Numbered from the stretch's first letter, positions 20,215-30,942 are shown. The stretch: DNA of 64,000 nt from Aphanomyces cochlioides (GCA_019828595.1 JAHQRK010000001.1:4340001-4404000), one strand, 5' to 3'. Numbers and translations are program-made. Notes: generated from the sequence alone by a model not told the origin.

Positions 20215-20844
20215 GAGTACTTGATGCTGCAAATGACCACGTGGAATGCAACATCACGAAGGCTGGAACTGGCGCTATTTTGTGATTGCCAGCCAAGTCG
20301 GCGTCGTTGGCATTGACGTGTGGCCGACGTTCTTGACCATCTGAGATGTTTTCAATGGATGTGGCTTGGCGTTCCTCTGCAGGAAAAGACACCGACGGCT
20401 ATGATAGGCTTCATCACGGGGCTTTTCGTCTTTGAGCTCATGGACTGCGATGGATACGAAGCCACGATGCTCGGTCTCGGCGTTACCACGCAAGAAGTAG
20501 GTCAACCTTTTGCCACCGTCTTGACCAAGACGATCGACGGCTATTTCGACGTCGAGCGTGCGTTTATCAAGGAGGACTCGCATCACGTGCGCACCCATGT
20601 CACGTACACGTACATCATCATGTATGCGATCAACATCGCATCGCTGGTCTTTGTGGTCTTTTTGCCACGTCAAAAGGCCGAACTGCGTGAAATGGAGCGC
20701 AAGAACCAAAAGAATCGCACGTGGGGAACGTTGACCATTGCGTACTTGCTCTTTTCGTTGGCATGGACGCTCATGACGAATGTCTTGAGTCTCTTTGACT
20801 CGACGAGTTGTCTCCGCATTGCTGGTGGTAGTGGTTGCAAGTGA
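20215..20844 (+). pseudogene. C-terminal fragment of a multi-pass membrane protein (transporter-like), copy 1
   Basis: The readable part (about 20390-20844) holds two hydrophobic segments, TYIIMYAINIASLVFVVFLP and TLTIAYLLFSLAWTLMTNVL, joined by a charged loop (KAELREMERKNQKNRTWG) and ending SLFDSTSCLRIAGGSGCK. This is consistent with the last helices of a major-facilitator-like transporter; the family is not certain. No upstream exons with further helices were found, so it is a 5'-truncated gene piece. Related, more decayed copies lie at about 24570-24945 and 27950-28300. Upstream bases 20215-20330 also align with copy 2 (GGCATTGACGTGTGGCCG against GTCATTGACCTGTGTCGG). Confidence 0.6.
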
Positions 20845-22026
20845 TTTTCCCAGAGGCTCCTTAATATGTCAAATGTATGCATCACTTCATATCATTGAGT
20901 ACTTGAGGTACCTACTGCTGGTGCTCAATCCGCTTAAAGTACCTATTATTCGGTTGTGGGTACTTACTGTATTCAATGATTGGATGGCTACATTCAAGTT
21001 TCTACATTTATAGAAGCATCGCGGTAGTTTGTAATATACACAGCGATCAAGCCTGAGCACTTATTCTGCTTTGTAGGGCCATCTTAGGGCAAAAGGAGGT
21101 AATGTCAGGTTTATCAGTTGAATTCCAAAAAGTCGTTATCTGTGCTTTCAAGACTAATGAGTTTGATAGTTCACATATTGCTAGCAGCTGCCTAGCTAAG
21201 TTTCAATATATTTCGAGTCGATATCGTGGGTGTCTCGGGAGGCGAAGGAACAAAGTCTTATTAATAGTACTCCAATCCTTCTCTCAAAGTCAGTTCCATA
21301 GCTTTGGTCCCGCTTGGTTGGAAGAAGTGATATGATTTTGGCCCTTGGATAACCACCAGATCGATTTGATCCTTGTTGTTGACCCATCGCCAGAGCTGAC
21401 AACTCTGGATCCACCGCAAGATATCGTTAGAAAGTCATCATGCTTGACTTTTGACTCGGCAATTTATCCACTGGCTGCTCTCGTACGCAGAAATCACGTC
21501 CCTTTGCAGCCTGACATTGTTAAGCATGTTTTCGATTACACTTCGCAATTTCGCTTGGCTCAAGAGCGAGAGCATGCAGTGCTCTGAGCAAGACACGTGA
21601 GAAGATTGACAGTCCTGAAGAATACTAGTATTCGACAATGCTTTGTATCGCATCCAGCATTTGCCAGAGTGGTCGGCTTGCCAGAAGCATGTGCTTTCGG
21701 ATATTGAGAATTTGGCACAAATTTGGACTTTCCAGTCGATTTGCCGAATCGGTTTTGAATGTCTTTTTCTCTTCAAATGTACCTTTACCTATATCATTCA
21801 AAGAGTTGCTCCTAGAGCCATCAGCCACATTGGGGATGCGCAGCTTCTGCGCAAGGAAGCATTGTTGTTGCGATTTTTCTGTCGATGTCAAGGCGAATCT
21901 GGGCAAAACTAAAGGCATATGATTGGCTGAAAATGAAATCATACGCAATCTGATTGGCTAGTCGATTCTCAAATCGATTTGCCAAGTCGATTCGATTCGA
22001 CAGCCTACTCCAAGTTTGAATCGATT
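20845..22026. other. Unannotated AT-rich stretch, no gene recognised
   Basis: Short open frames only. Near 21920-22020 several words built on TCGATTT/AAATCGA occur, and TTGATTGG-like words are common, as in many other non-coding parts of the window. Confidence 0.35.
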
Positions 22027-22050
22027 TGAAACCCCCCATTGGGGGTTTCA
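22027..22050. other. Perfect 10-bp hairpin TGAAACCCCC / GGGGGTTTCA
   Basis: The two arms (22027-22036 and 22041-22050) are perfect complements with a 4-base loop, overlapping the left end of the candidate MITE. Confidence 0.7.
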
Positions 22051-22334
22051 ATCCAAATTTTTCCAATTTTGAATGATTTGTCATGAAACCTGATTGGTCA
22101 AAATTTGGTTCCAAGTTTTCAACGAAACACCCTTCATCACACAGATTTCCAACAAGAAATTTGCTGTTGAGAATAAATCCAACGTTGAAAAGGTAGGTGC
22201 ACATGAGAAGTGAAAAAATTCTGTAGCTAGGACTCATAATCAATTACTTTCACTTCCCTATGAAAAGGAACCCCATTTGTGATTGGATAAATTTTCAGAG
22301 ACTTCGACAATTCAACATTTAGATTGAAACCCCC
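22041..22334. mobile_element. Candidate MITE with GGGGGTTTCAATC ends
   Basis: GGGGGTTTCAATCCAAAT at the left matches the reverse complement of ATTTAGATTGAAACCCCCC at the right with one mismatch and one extra G. The ends resemble PIF/Harbinger or Tourist-type termini. The duplication is not clear. The left terminus also forms a perfect hairpin with the bases just outside it. Confidence 0.4.
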
Positions 22335-22377
22335 CAATATATGAGGAAGATTCAGCAAGATTGTGGGTGCAACGTTC

Positions 22378-23800
22378 CATTCTGCGAGTCATTCGGAGGT
22401 CTGTTCATGCTGTTACATCTCATCTCGATAGACCCTTTCTATGGGTGCCCTTGCTTGAGCGTCGGTTGATGTATTGAGCTTTCCCGTCTACTCCGTCCCG
22501 TATCTTTTGTCCTTCTGATTATTACACTTGATTTTTGTATTGAAAAATATTGAAGTATAGAGTATTTTATAAATATTGTCAATTTCACTCTAATTTGTAT
22601 TTTTGACCAAAAATCAAATACACTCGATTTGACCATACTGAAGCCAAGTTCAACCGATTATTGGCCAAATTAATTGCATGTGAGTTAGGGTGTATTTCGG
22701 TGTGTTTTGCGTGAATTAGTTAAATACTCGATTCTGATTGGCTGCGAGATTCGGAAATTGATTAAAAAAATCGATACATTTCCAGCCCATCTCACTATTT
22801 AGAATGAATCTCACAATATTAAGAGTTTATCTAAATGGCGGGAAGATAAACTCATTTCATAAGCTCCAGGCTTTGTATATTAGACAATTGATGCACTAAA
22901 TATCTTAATATCATTGTTTTTATACCTCATACCCAATCTGACTTCTATAGTGACCCTCCTCGGCTTACATTTATGGGTTGAATATTTTTTCTTTTAGTTG
23001 AAGTTGTTGCTACTATAATGCTTTCTGGGCAACAAAACCAGGACGATGCCATTCAAAACAGTATAGCTGACAACTCGACAAAGATATGTAGACGGCGGCT
23101 TCAAAACGAAGCTCTAGCCTTTTTCACTCATGTATCCCACTCTACTTCAGTGTGGATAAAATTTGCGTTGGTAGAAATCAACGAATTTAAATATTGTCCA
23201 ATGAAAGGGGAGATCACGAGCTTGAATTTAAGCTCGCTTAATTCAGAAAGCTGCAAAATGTACACAAATGAAAAAATTTTGTGGACAAAAGATATGGGAC
23301 GGAGTAGTGTCAAATAAGTACATCAGAGCCACACACAACTCAATAGAGACGATCAAGTCTTGGTTGATGAACTCAATCCTGCTGCCACGGAGCTACATAC
23401 ACAAAGATTAGAGTGCCTCGTAAGCAACGACATAACTTCGAGCGTGTATCTCTCTCAAACCCAAGGTCGATGCCTTGAGGGGAAATGGACAAGACAAGAG
23501 GGACCTAACGTTACACGTATCTCTCCGTAGCTTCAAGTGTTTCAATCAACTCGGTGTTTCATCAACCGCAGCCATTTTGAGAGGTTCAAGAAACTCCACT
23601 GCTGTGCTCATCCCCTTCGGCTGCTTGCCACACGCTGAGTTATACGACATAGATGCATAAAGTATCGTGAATATAGAGAGAATGGCATGAACAGCACTGA
23701 AGGAGCCCATGTTGGCATGGCTTCCCCTACTTTCCGACACACTGCAAAGTACCCGAAACATGTGGCTTTCCTCTCGCGTTACAGACTTTTAAGCAGCACA
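22378..23800 (+). repeat. Dispersed repeat, copy A (interrupted by a mariner-like element)
   Basis: Bases 22378-22488 plus 23307-23800 match parts of three other places: 28312-28360 and 28840-29228 (copy B), 57650-57900 (copy C1) and 60690-60860 (copy C2). Shared words include CTTGAGCGTCGGTTGATG, GACGATCAAGTCTTGGTTGA and TTTCAAGAAACTCCA/GTG. It has no clear reading frame. Copy A leads directly into the secreted-protein gene at 23968, as copy C1 leads towards its relative at 58843. Confidence 0.75.
22491..23304. mobile_element. Mariner-like (Stowaway-type) element, 814 bp, non-autonomous
   Basis: Ends CTCCGTCCCGTATCTTTTGT and, inverted, CTCCGTCCCATATCTTTTGT are 22 bp long with one mismatch; TA flanks both sides (22489-22490 and 23305-23306). 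The CTCCGTCCC start is typical of plant-type mariner/Stowaway ends. The empty site is seen in the related repeats near 28883 and 60742. A frame at 23018-23317 has no transposase motif. Confidence 0.8.
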
Positions 23801-23967
23801 GGAATGGGAACAAGTTACACAATATGCGATTGGCAGCGTTCTTGGAAATCTTCATGCACCCATGTAGCTGCTAGTCGTTGTGGATCCGTCGTTTAACAAC
23901 ATAAGGGCGGCTTTTCGTCGTTGAATGCTTCTGCCATTTTCGAATTTCCCTCTGACGAGTGCCAACG

Positions 23968-24396
23968 ATGCGTGTTTTGGCCCCCCTGGCGCTTGCGACG
24001 TCTGCCGTTGTGGCTTTGAACCTACGTGGCCAAGACTCACCGCTTGTATTCGCGAATCAAGTAGTCGCCCCCATGCACTCTCCCGACGATCTCCGAATTC
24101 TCATTAACGAACACGAAGGAGCTTATCCTGATTCGCCCGAACAAATCGTCACTAATAAACCCCTCCGAGGCCCGAAAGAAACAAAATACCGCAAGACGGG
24201 CGGCAAATGGGGTAAGGTTGCTGGTGTTCCCCTTTTGCTTGCACAACCAATGGTCAAACGTGCTGGGAAGGAAATCGGGGCTGCTTATGGCCGTCGACAG
24301 GACAAGAAGGATGCGAAGAATGAGATGAAAAAACTCACAAGAGGTGCTAGTAGTAACCAACTCACAGGAGGTGCTAGTAGTAGTAAGAAGAAGTAG
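23968..24396 (+). CDS. Small secreted basic protein with YGRRQDKKD motif, unknown function
   Basis: From the ATG at 23968 the product has 142 residues. The first 17-19 (MRVLAPLALATSAVVALNL) form a signal peptide with a small-residue cleavage site, so export is predicted. The mature part has an acidic region (LINEHEGAYPDSPEQ), then a basic tail with GAAYGRRQDKKDAKNEMKK and a short repeat of GASS(S/N). The GAxYGRRQDKKD block is shared with the protein at 58843-59061. No canonical RxLR motif is in place. A secreted effector-like role is conceivable but is inference only. A decayed start, identical to that of the relative, lies upstream at 23824 (MRLAAF) and stops after 16 codons. Confidence 0.6.
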   Translation: MRVLAPLALATSAVVALNLRGQDSPLVFANQVVAPMHSPDDLRILINEHEGAYPDSPEQIVTNKPLRGPKETKYRKTGGKWGKVAGVPLLLAQPMVKRAGKEIGAAYGRRQDKKDAKNEMKKLTRGASSNQLTGGASSSKKK

Positions 24397-24420
24397 TCTC
24401 ATCTAGACGTAAGGCAGAAG

Positions 24421-24560
24421 TAATAAATGTGTTTCAAACTTCAACTCGTCTGCGATGCCACAGCTCCGTGCGGCTCGCATCTGCAGGGCCAGATATCCTT
24501 CGAGCTTGCTGCGTTTGTACAAAGGTTGCCTCTTGTAGAAAGATTAAACTTTGACAAAGG
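24421..24560 (+). pseudogene. Decayed copy of the gene at 59149-59427
   Basis: DNA here aligns with 59125-59260: CGATGCCAC, TCTCGCATCT/GGCTCGCATCT, CAGGGCCAGA and GTTGCCTC occur in the same order. The frame that reads well at 59149 carries substitutions here and its start is not conserved. Confidence 0.55.
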
Positions 24561-24569
24561 AGTACTTGA

Positions 24570-24945
24570 CACAGCGAATGGCCACCTCGTGGATCGAAAC
24601 ATTATCAAGGCTGAAACTAGAGGCACATTGTGATTGCCTGCCAGATTGGAGTCGTCGTCATTGACCTGTGTCGGACATTTGGTGTTCCTTGCCCAGATAA
24701 GCCGCCACCGGGAGAGGAGAACTCTCACGGCATTTAAGCTCATGTCATGTGCCTTGTCATATCATGTATGCCATCAACCACGCATCGCTGGTCTTTGTGG
24801 CCTTCTTGCCGCGACAGTCGGCAGAACTTCGGCAAATGGAGCGCAAGATCAAAACAAATCGCACGTGGGGAACGTTAACAATTGCATACTTGCTCTTTTC
24901 GATGGCATGGACACTCTCTCGGCAAAGAACAACCAACAAGTGAAT
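24570..24945 (+). pseudogene. Transporter-like membrane protein fragment, copy 2
   Basis: Bases 24749-24930 encode IMYAINHASLVFVAFLPRQ and TIAYLLFSMAWTL, clearly related to copy 1, but the preceding part is deleted or frameshifted and the end is replaced. Confidence 0.6.
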
Positions 24946-25262
24946 CCGCACTTGGGACGTCGATTTCGTTCATTTTGCAGTTTGCGTTCATCTCATGGAT
25001 CACTTCATGTACAACGTGATGTCGAGAAATGCTTAAACAAAGTTTGTGATCGTCTTATTGCCTCTATTAGCGCTGTCCATCGCACAAGACCTGCGTGATA
25101 CGCCAAGTACTCAACTGTAAGGTTGCTCTCTGCAACAGATAAGTTTGCCCGACGTATGAGAAACCCCAACCGACGGCCTTATACGCACTGTTGGATCATA
25201 AATTGCCGGCTCAGGTGGCACAACATCCTCTCTCCTGTTTTTTGTCAACGCAAGGACCCAAT
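24946..25262. other. Short unannotated stretch
   Basis: No gene, repeat or terminus was recognised between the transporter fragment and the 8-bp duplication at 25263. Confidence 0.35.
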
Positions 25263-25270
25263 GTTGCATG

Positions 25271-26216
25271 AGGAGGGGTGTCACTCATACAAACTTTAAG
25301 TATAAATCTGTCTGACATGATTCCGCATTGAGCGGGCCGGCGGGAGGGTTTCTGAAATGTGATATCACGAAACCCGATATACGACCGGACGACCAGAGTT
25401 TTCTGAATCCGTGATATCATGGATACTCTGGTCGTCTATCATTTGATTGGATGAAAATACATTGTCCATCAACTAAATTAACCAACAGGTGAGCTCTAAG
25501 TCTAAAAAAACAGCCTCAACAGGGAGCAACCTGCGTTCGCCTTCCTACGTTTCCTCTACTGTAGTATCCGCAATTGACTTTACCACAGGGCCAAACATTA
25601 CTGACAATGACATGACAGTGGATGGAGCCCTTAGGGCATGGCAGATTCTTGTTCTCAGCCTGGAGACTACATCACGTAAAAATACTCTGCACAACTTTGT
25701 TCAAAATTATAATCAAACTTGCAACTAGAGTGAAGACGACGATGTCTTCCATCGCTACAGATGGCATTGAAGACTACTTTTGGTGCCAGACTGGCCAAAG
25801 AACACTCACTACTGGGCTCCTGGAGCCCAGAAATCTCCAGCTTGTTTTTCTCTCGTAGAAATCCCTTCGCGCCATGAAATTCGCCAAAAGAACGTGTTCA
25901 ATGAAAGGAAAAATCATCTCCAATGCACTACAGTATAGCGGTTAATTCACGTGACTGTCGTCCACAGTCGCTCAGATTGTTAACAAGATTAACTGTAAAC
26001 TGATTGGAGGATACCTCATGGCTTATAGAACTTTGATTGGATAAAAATAAATTAAGCTTGACCACAATATGGTATACTTTAATCAAGTTAAAATGATATC
26101 CGACCATCTCGATGATCCCACACCGAAGTATAGTTAATCATGATTGTTTGACGACGGGGAAATTTTTTAAATGTGATATCATAGATTCTCTGGTCGGCAA
26201 AAGTGACACCCCTCCT
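25271..26216. mobile_element. Non-autonomous DNA transposon with 8-bp TSD (hAT-like), 946 bp
   Basis: Ends read AGGAGGGGTGTCACT in inverted orientation and are flanked by a perfect 8-bp repeat GTTGCATG (25263-25270 and 26217-26224). An 8-bp duplication suits hAT-type transposases. A frame at 25489-25728 has no recognisable domain. Near 25391-25434 two perfect complementary 12-base arms (GACGACCAGAGT / ACTCTGGTCGTC) can form a hairpin. Confidence 0.7.
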
Positions 26217-26251
26217 GTTGCATGTGATAGCAGCCTTCCGTATATATATTA

Positions 26252-27917
26252 CTACAGTTGTGCTCGACTTTTTGCACTCTACTCAATCTAAATACCTCCA
26301 TAAATTTATAATACAAGTTCTAGAGGTTTTTGGATGTTTCTATGTCACTCAGCAATTTACCTCGTCGTGTAGTCAACAGGATTCTTCACTCTCGAATCGT
26401 ACGGAAAGCGAACCACACGAAGATCACGCTCAGGAACAAGCCACACGGAGCGTTTCCTGCACGTCCACTCAGTGCTCCATCCACAGCCATATTCAGCCAA
26501 TGACGACACTTCGTGAGTTGGCTATGATTTGAAAATTCAAATGCGTGTGCAATTTTGTTTCAACGCAAACCTCGAGAATTCCCAATGCCAGGAAGCAAAA
26601 AGAGACTGACCTTATCGGAAAACATCAAATTAGAGAGCATTACAAAGATGTGGAGCGACCTATCATGACTGATATTCGCAAGTGGGTCACGAAAACCTTT
26701 GGAATGGAGCTCAATATCACAACAATCCGACGAATTGTTCAAGACACGCGACCATGCATGGCTGCCAACATAGACGCTGATGCCACAAACAAAAGATGCA
26801 ACTTGTACAAGCCACGACATCCCGAGCTCGACCGAAAACTCGCTGAATGGGTTGTAGCTGCAAATGAAAGGCAAGCCTGTATAACAGGAGCTGTCATCAT
26901 GGAAAAGGCTCAAAAACTTGCAAAAGAAATGAATCTTACCAGTATCGGCAATGTGTCAAGAGGCTGGCTTTATGGCTTCCAAAGACGACACAATCTCAAA
27001 ATGTATCGGCGTCACGGTGAATCCGCTTCGGTCCCACCAGACGTCATTGAAAAAGGACATGAAATGCTGCAAATGGAAACCCAAATGTACCCCAAATCCG
27101 ACATCTACAACGTGGATGAGACTGGTCTTTTTTTAATTTCCAACCTTCGACGACGATCTCCAATAGACCTCGGCAAGGTCAAAAAAAGGACAAACGGCGC
27201 ATTTCTATCGTCCTTGCCGTGAATTCAGATGGATCCGACAAATTACCTCTATCGTTCATTTGGAGATCTGCGAAGCCTCGATGCTTTGGTGGGATGCCAG
27301 CAGAAGATTTGGGTTTACTCTACACCAGCAACCGCAAAGCTTGGATGACGATATCGACCTTTTGCGAATGGATGACAAACTTGAACGACAAAATGAAGGC
27401 GGCAGATCGAAAAATTCTTCTACTCATTGACAACGCATCATCCCACAAAACTGTTGACATCGATCTTACCAATGTTCGAGTTCTTTTGCTCCCGCCCAAC
27501 ACAACGTGTTGCTTACAACCTCTTGATGCAGGGATCATTGCTTCTTTCAAGAGGCTCTACAAAAAAACGTCAAATTGATCATGCGATCCAAATAATCGAC
27601 AGCGAACCTGAGCGCCAAGATTTTCAATCCCAAAAGCTGTTTGCAGTTGATGTCCTCACAGCTATGAAATGGGCCACTGACGCATGGTCTGAAGTTTCTG
27701 CAACTACAATCAGCAATTGTTGGAATCACACCCGTATAGTACTGAAGTGTCGCTCATGGATCACCTCCAGTCGCTTGGCTTCGAGCATGAATGTCCATCG
27801 GAGGATGTGTAGTGAATTTAAGCAAATGACTTGAAAATTTTATAAATACTTTTAAACTTTATAACCCTATATAAATTATGAACAGTGAGTAATGCAAAAA
27901 GTCGAGCACAACTGTAG
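26252..27917 (+). mobile_element. pogo-like DNA transposon, 1,666 bp
   Basis: The ends CTACAGTTGTGCTCGACTTT and its inverted copy are identical over about 25 bp and flanked by TA (26250-26251 and 27918-27919). The interior encodes a pogo/CENP-B-type transposase. Confidence 0.88.
26545..27834 (+). pseudogene. pogo/CENP-B-type transposase (DDE_1) with two frameshifts
   Basis: The first block (26545-27222) carries a CENP-B-type helix-turn-helix (ELDRKLAEWVVAANERQ, SRGWLYGFQRRHNL) and YNVDETGLF with the first catalytic Asp. The second block (about 27195-27578) has LLLIDNASSH (second Asp) and LQPLDAGIIASFK (third Asp). The third runs to 27834 with a helical C-terminus. The frame changes in an A7 run at 27181-27187 and in another at 27561-27567; both are homopolymers, so sequencing error is possible. 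Upstream untranslated sequence starts at the left terminus. Confidence 0.82.
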
Positions 27918-27949
27918 TATATATAAACGCATCACTGACTACTAGGACA

Positions 27950-28300
27950 TTTGGTGTCCTTGCCCAGATGAGCCGCCACGGCTATGACTGCCTTCATCTC
28001 GGGTCGCTTCGTCGTGAGCTCATGGACTGTGGTGGATACGATGTCACAATTCTGCGCCTTGGCATAACAACGCAAGAAGTTGGTCAACCGCTTTTGTCTT
28101 GACGATCGACTTCGATTTTGACATCGAGCGTGCGTTCAAAGATGAGAATTCTCACAGCATTTACGCTCATGTTATCTACACCTGTAATATCATGTATGCG
28201 ATCAACATCGCATCGCTGGTTTGCCGCGACAGTAGACAGAACTTTGGGAAATGGAGCGCAAGAACAACACAATTTGCACGTGGGGAACGTTAACAATCTC
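27950..28300 (+). pseudogene. Transporter-like membrane protein fragment, copy 3
   Basis: DNA aligns with 20395-20720: GAGCTCATGGACTG, ACGCAAGAAGT(A/T)GGTCAACC, GACGATCGAC and ATGTATGCGATCAACATCGC occur in the same order. Deletions break the frame. Confidence 0.6.
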
Positions 28301-28839
28301 CGAATGACTCATTCGGAGGTCTGTTCATGCTGTTACATCTCATCTCACTTTTATGAGGTATTTGAAACTTTACAAAGTAATCCACAGCTATCTACTATGG
28401 TGCATGCGTTGGGCTGTGATTGTCATGCGATATTTGGTGCTCGGGCGGCTCGCAACTTGGACTTGTCGGTGCTGAACATGGTGTGGCCTAGTAGGGACAT
28501 TTGGAAAGTGTGAGCCAACAGAGACACTGCGATATCTGGGACAAAGCCAGCACACGGAGCCTCTCCATGCTCAGTGTTTGCCTTCTCAGCTGATATGCGT
28601 TTGCAGTATTTTGTAAGAGTGTCTAATCTATTGGACAGGGAGTGGTTTTATCAGCATTAACGGCCTCATGGCAGTTAGCTAGCGAGAACTTTTGGGTTAA
28701 GCTGGAGCTGGGTTTTCACTTCCTTTTTGGGGCGTTTGCTACTAAATTGTTGTGTTGCTTTTGGCGCCTTCTACGACAACTACAGTTCCTCTGCAAGCCC
28801 GTTTTTGTTCAGATTACTTCTAACTTTCAAAGGATGCCC
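28301..28839. other. Unannotated stretch with one short repeat match
   Basis: Bases 28312-28352 match 22380-22420 (CATTCGGAGGTCTGTTCATG). No gene was recognised. Confidence 0.35.
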
Positions 28840-29228
28840 TTGCTTGAGCGTCGCTTGATGTATTGAGCGTACCAGTCTAGAGGTTATCGAATAAGTACAT
28901 CAGAGCCACACAGAACATGACACTCAATAGAGACGATCAAGTCTTGGTTGATGAACTCAATCCTGCTGCCACGAAGCTACAGACACAAATTCAGAGTGCC
29001 TCGTAAGCAACTCCATAGCTACGCGCGTGTATCTCTCTCAACCCCTCACTGCTCAAGGAATGACAAGGTCGATGCCTTGATGGGAAATGGACAAGACAAG
29101 AGAGGGACCTACACGTATCTCAAGTTGCCTCGCTCGCAGTTTTCATCCACCACATCCATTTTGAGAGTTTCAAGAAACTCCAGTGCTGTGCGCATCCCCT
29201 TCGGCTTGCCACACGCTGAGCTATACGA
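28840..29228 (+). repeat. Dispersed repeat, copy B
   Basis: Matches copy A across CTTGAGCGTCG(C)TTGATG, GACGATCAAGTCTTGGTTGA and the TTTCAAGAAACTCC to CACACGCTGAG end. It contains the uninterrupted TA site (CAGTCTAGAGG near 28880) that is occupied by the mariner-like element in copy A. Confidence 0.75.
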
Positions 29229-29242
29229 TAGTACTGTATAGT

Positions 29243-29303
29243 TCCAAATAGACCGGCCTGCCCTCTGCACACACCGGCCCCCTGGGAGGGCCGCTCTATT
29301 TGA
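29243..29303. other. GC-rich inverted repeat ahead of the Harbinger genes
   Basis: CCAAATAGACCGGCC and GGGCCGCTCTATTTG form an imperfect stem around a C/G-rich loop. GGG(G)TCGCTCTATTTGG also occurs near 57612. It may be a terminus of the Harbinger element, but no partner end was identified. Confidence 0.4.
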
Positions 29304-29330
29304 AATACCTCGATTATAATATTCCGCATA

Positions 29331-29624
29331 ATGGGTATGCGTGAAACCATGAATGAGTTCTATGATATGCAACATGAAACACAAATCACTCGCCGTCTTG
29401 AAATCAAAGCGCGACAAGAAGCGGATGATAAACGTCTAGTCTTGGAAATCCGCAAGGAAGATCGACTTGAACGGCTTGGTGCAATTGAGGAACGAATTGC
29501 TTTAGCCAAGGCAGCCCAAGAGGAAATTGCGTTGAAACTGGCCATTTATAAAGCTCGACTCGAACTGCAAAATAGCGGTATGTCTGCAGAGGAAGCGGCG
29601 AATCTCTTTCAGGATAACATCTAA
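29331..29624 (+). CDS. Small coiled-coil protein beside the Harbinger transposase
   Basis: 97 residues; residues about 18-80 are rich in Arg, Lys, Glu, Ala and Leu with heptad-like spacing (RLEIKARQEADDKRLVLEIR), predicting a long coiled coil, followed by NSGMSAEEAANLFQDN. It converges on the transposase with a 39-base gap. PIF/Harbinger elements often carry a second, Myb-type protein ending in such a helix; no Myb part is visible here, so this may be its C-terminal remnant or an independent small ORF. Confidence 0.5.
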   Translation: MGMRETMNEFYDMQHETQITRRLEIKARQEADDKRLVLEIRKEDRLERLGAIEERIALAKAAQEEIALKLAIYKARLELQNSGMSAEEAANLFQDNI

Positions 29625-29663
29625 TACATTTGTGATTACTTGTATATGCTAAACTAACAGAGG

Positions 29664-30942
29664 CTACATGTATGACTTTTCCATCAGATTGTTGACAAGT
29701 TCCTCTCGGAGGCTGATGACGTCACCCATAGCTTCACTGTCGTGTACAAATTGATTTGCTGAGCCCGGTTTTGCACAGTCTTGACAGTCGGCTTCATTAA
29801 CATTGCAATCACAGAATCTTTGCAAGTTGATCCACGATTTTGGTGCTTGCTCTTTAATCATATTGTGGATAATTGCAGCAACAAGGATGATGTTGATGAT
29901 TCGGACTAAGTCATCTTTGGACCCCAATACAAGTCGCAAGCGCTTGAGGTGTTGAAACCGACCCTTGAGGACACCAATTGTGTGCTCAACCCGAATACGT
30001 AGTTTAGACAGTCGATGGTTGAAGAATTCTTGGTGATAGTCGAGCGGCGTGTGTGGTAGCTTCTTAAAAGCAGGCACTAGAGTAGCACATTCTCCGTACG
30101 CAGAGTCTCCGATCAAATACTCATTGGCGTCAAAGTATTCATGCCGGTTGAGGTAGATTTTGCTATTACGCCACACGCGGTTGTCATGGGTGGAGCCGGG
30201 CCAACCGAGGTTGATGTCGAGAATACGGGCTTCGTCGTCGCACACCACTTGAGCTGAGAGGGCATAGCACCCCTTGCGACTGTAGTAATCCTCGCCGTTG
30301 AGACGTGGTTTAAATTCAAAAGGGAACAAAGTTCCATCGATCACACCAATGCAATGTACGAAGGGAGTAGATGCATCCTTTTCAACTAGTCTACGCGACA
30401 TTTTTTGTCTATCATACCTACTAGGCCACCGAATAACTGTACTTCGCAATCGCATGAATGCTTGGATGGCCCGCTCACGATAGAGGATGATTGTTCCAGC
30501 TCCGATTTGAAATAGAATGCTGATGTGATCCTTTGGGCAAGCATTGCCATTGCATCCAAGGAACATGAGTAAAATTAGAACATGCAACTCAACAGGGCCC
30601 TTTTGAGCCTTGCCAGGGGTAGATTGAAAACATGAATTACACCGCACACGAGAAACAAGACCATGGAATGCATTTCGAGATACACGGAAAAGCCTTTGAA
30701 ACTTGGCTTCTACTACTTCATAGAGGTAGTACGACAGTCGCGACTGTGTCCTCCATTGATAGAGTAAACTCGAGGCTCGAGATAGCGTTGGCTCCTCAGT
30801 GCCTCAAGTAAGCCTGCAACAGTAGTGTCTACCTCTTCATCATGCATAGAGTAGTCGACGCTCACACTACGAAGTCGAAGACGAAACATGAGAAAGCGCT
30901 CAGTGGCCTTGATAGCCACCGCACTCTCAGACGTACGAGGCA
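29664..30942 (-). pseudogene. PIF/Harbinger transposase (DDE_4) with one frameshift
   Basis: From about 30765 down to 29664 one frame is open (its annotated-looking start at 30647 is GTG and internal). It carries a helix-rich segment (FRVSRNAFHGLVSRV), GVIDGTLFPF with the first catalytic Asp, PGSTHDNRVW, GDSAYGE with the second Asp, and RVEHTIGVLKGRF with the Glu, a complete DDE set. The N-terminal part, with a Met at 30942 (MPRTSESAV) and LRSQRYLEPRVYS, sits in another frame, implying a 1-base shift near 30760. The element's termini were not found. Confidence 0.8.
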
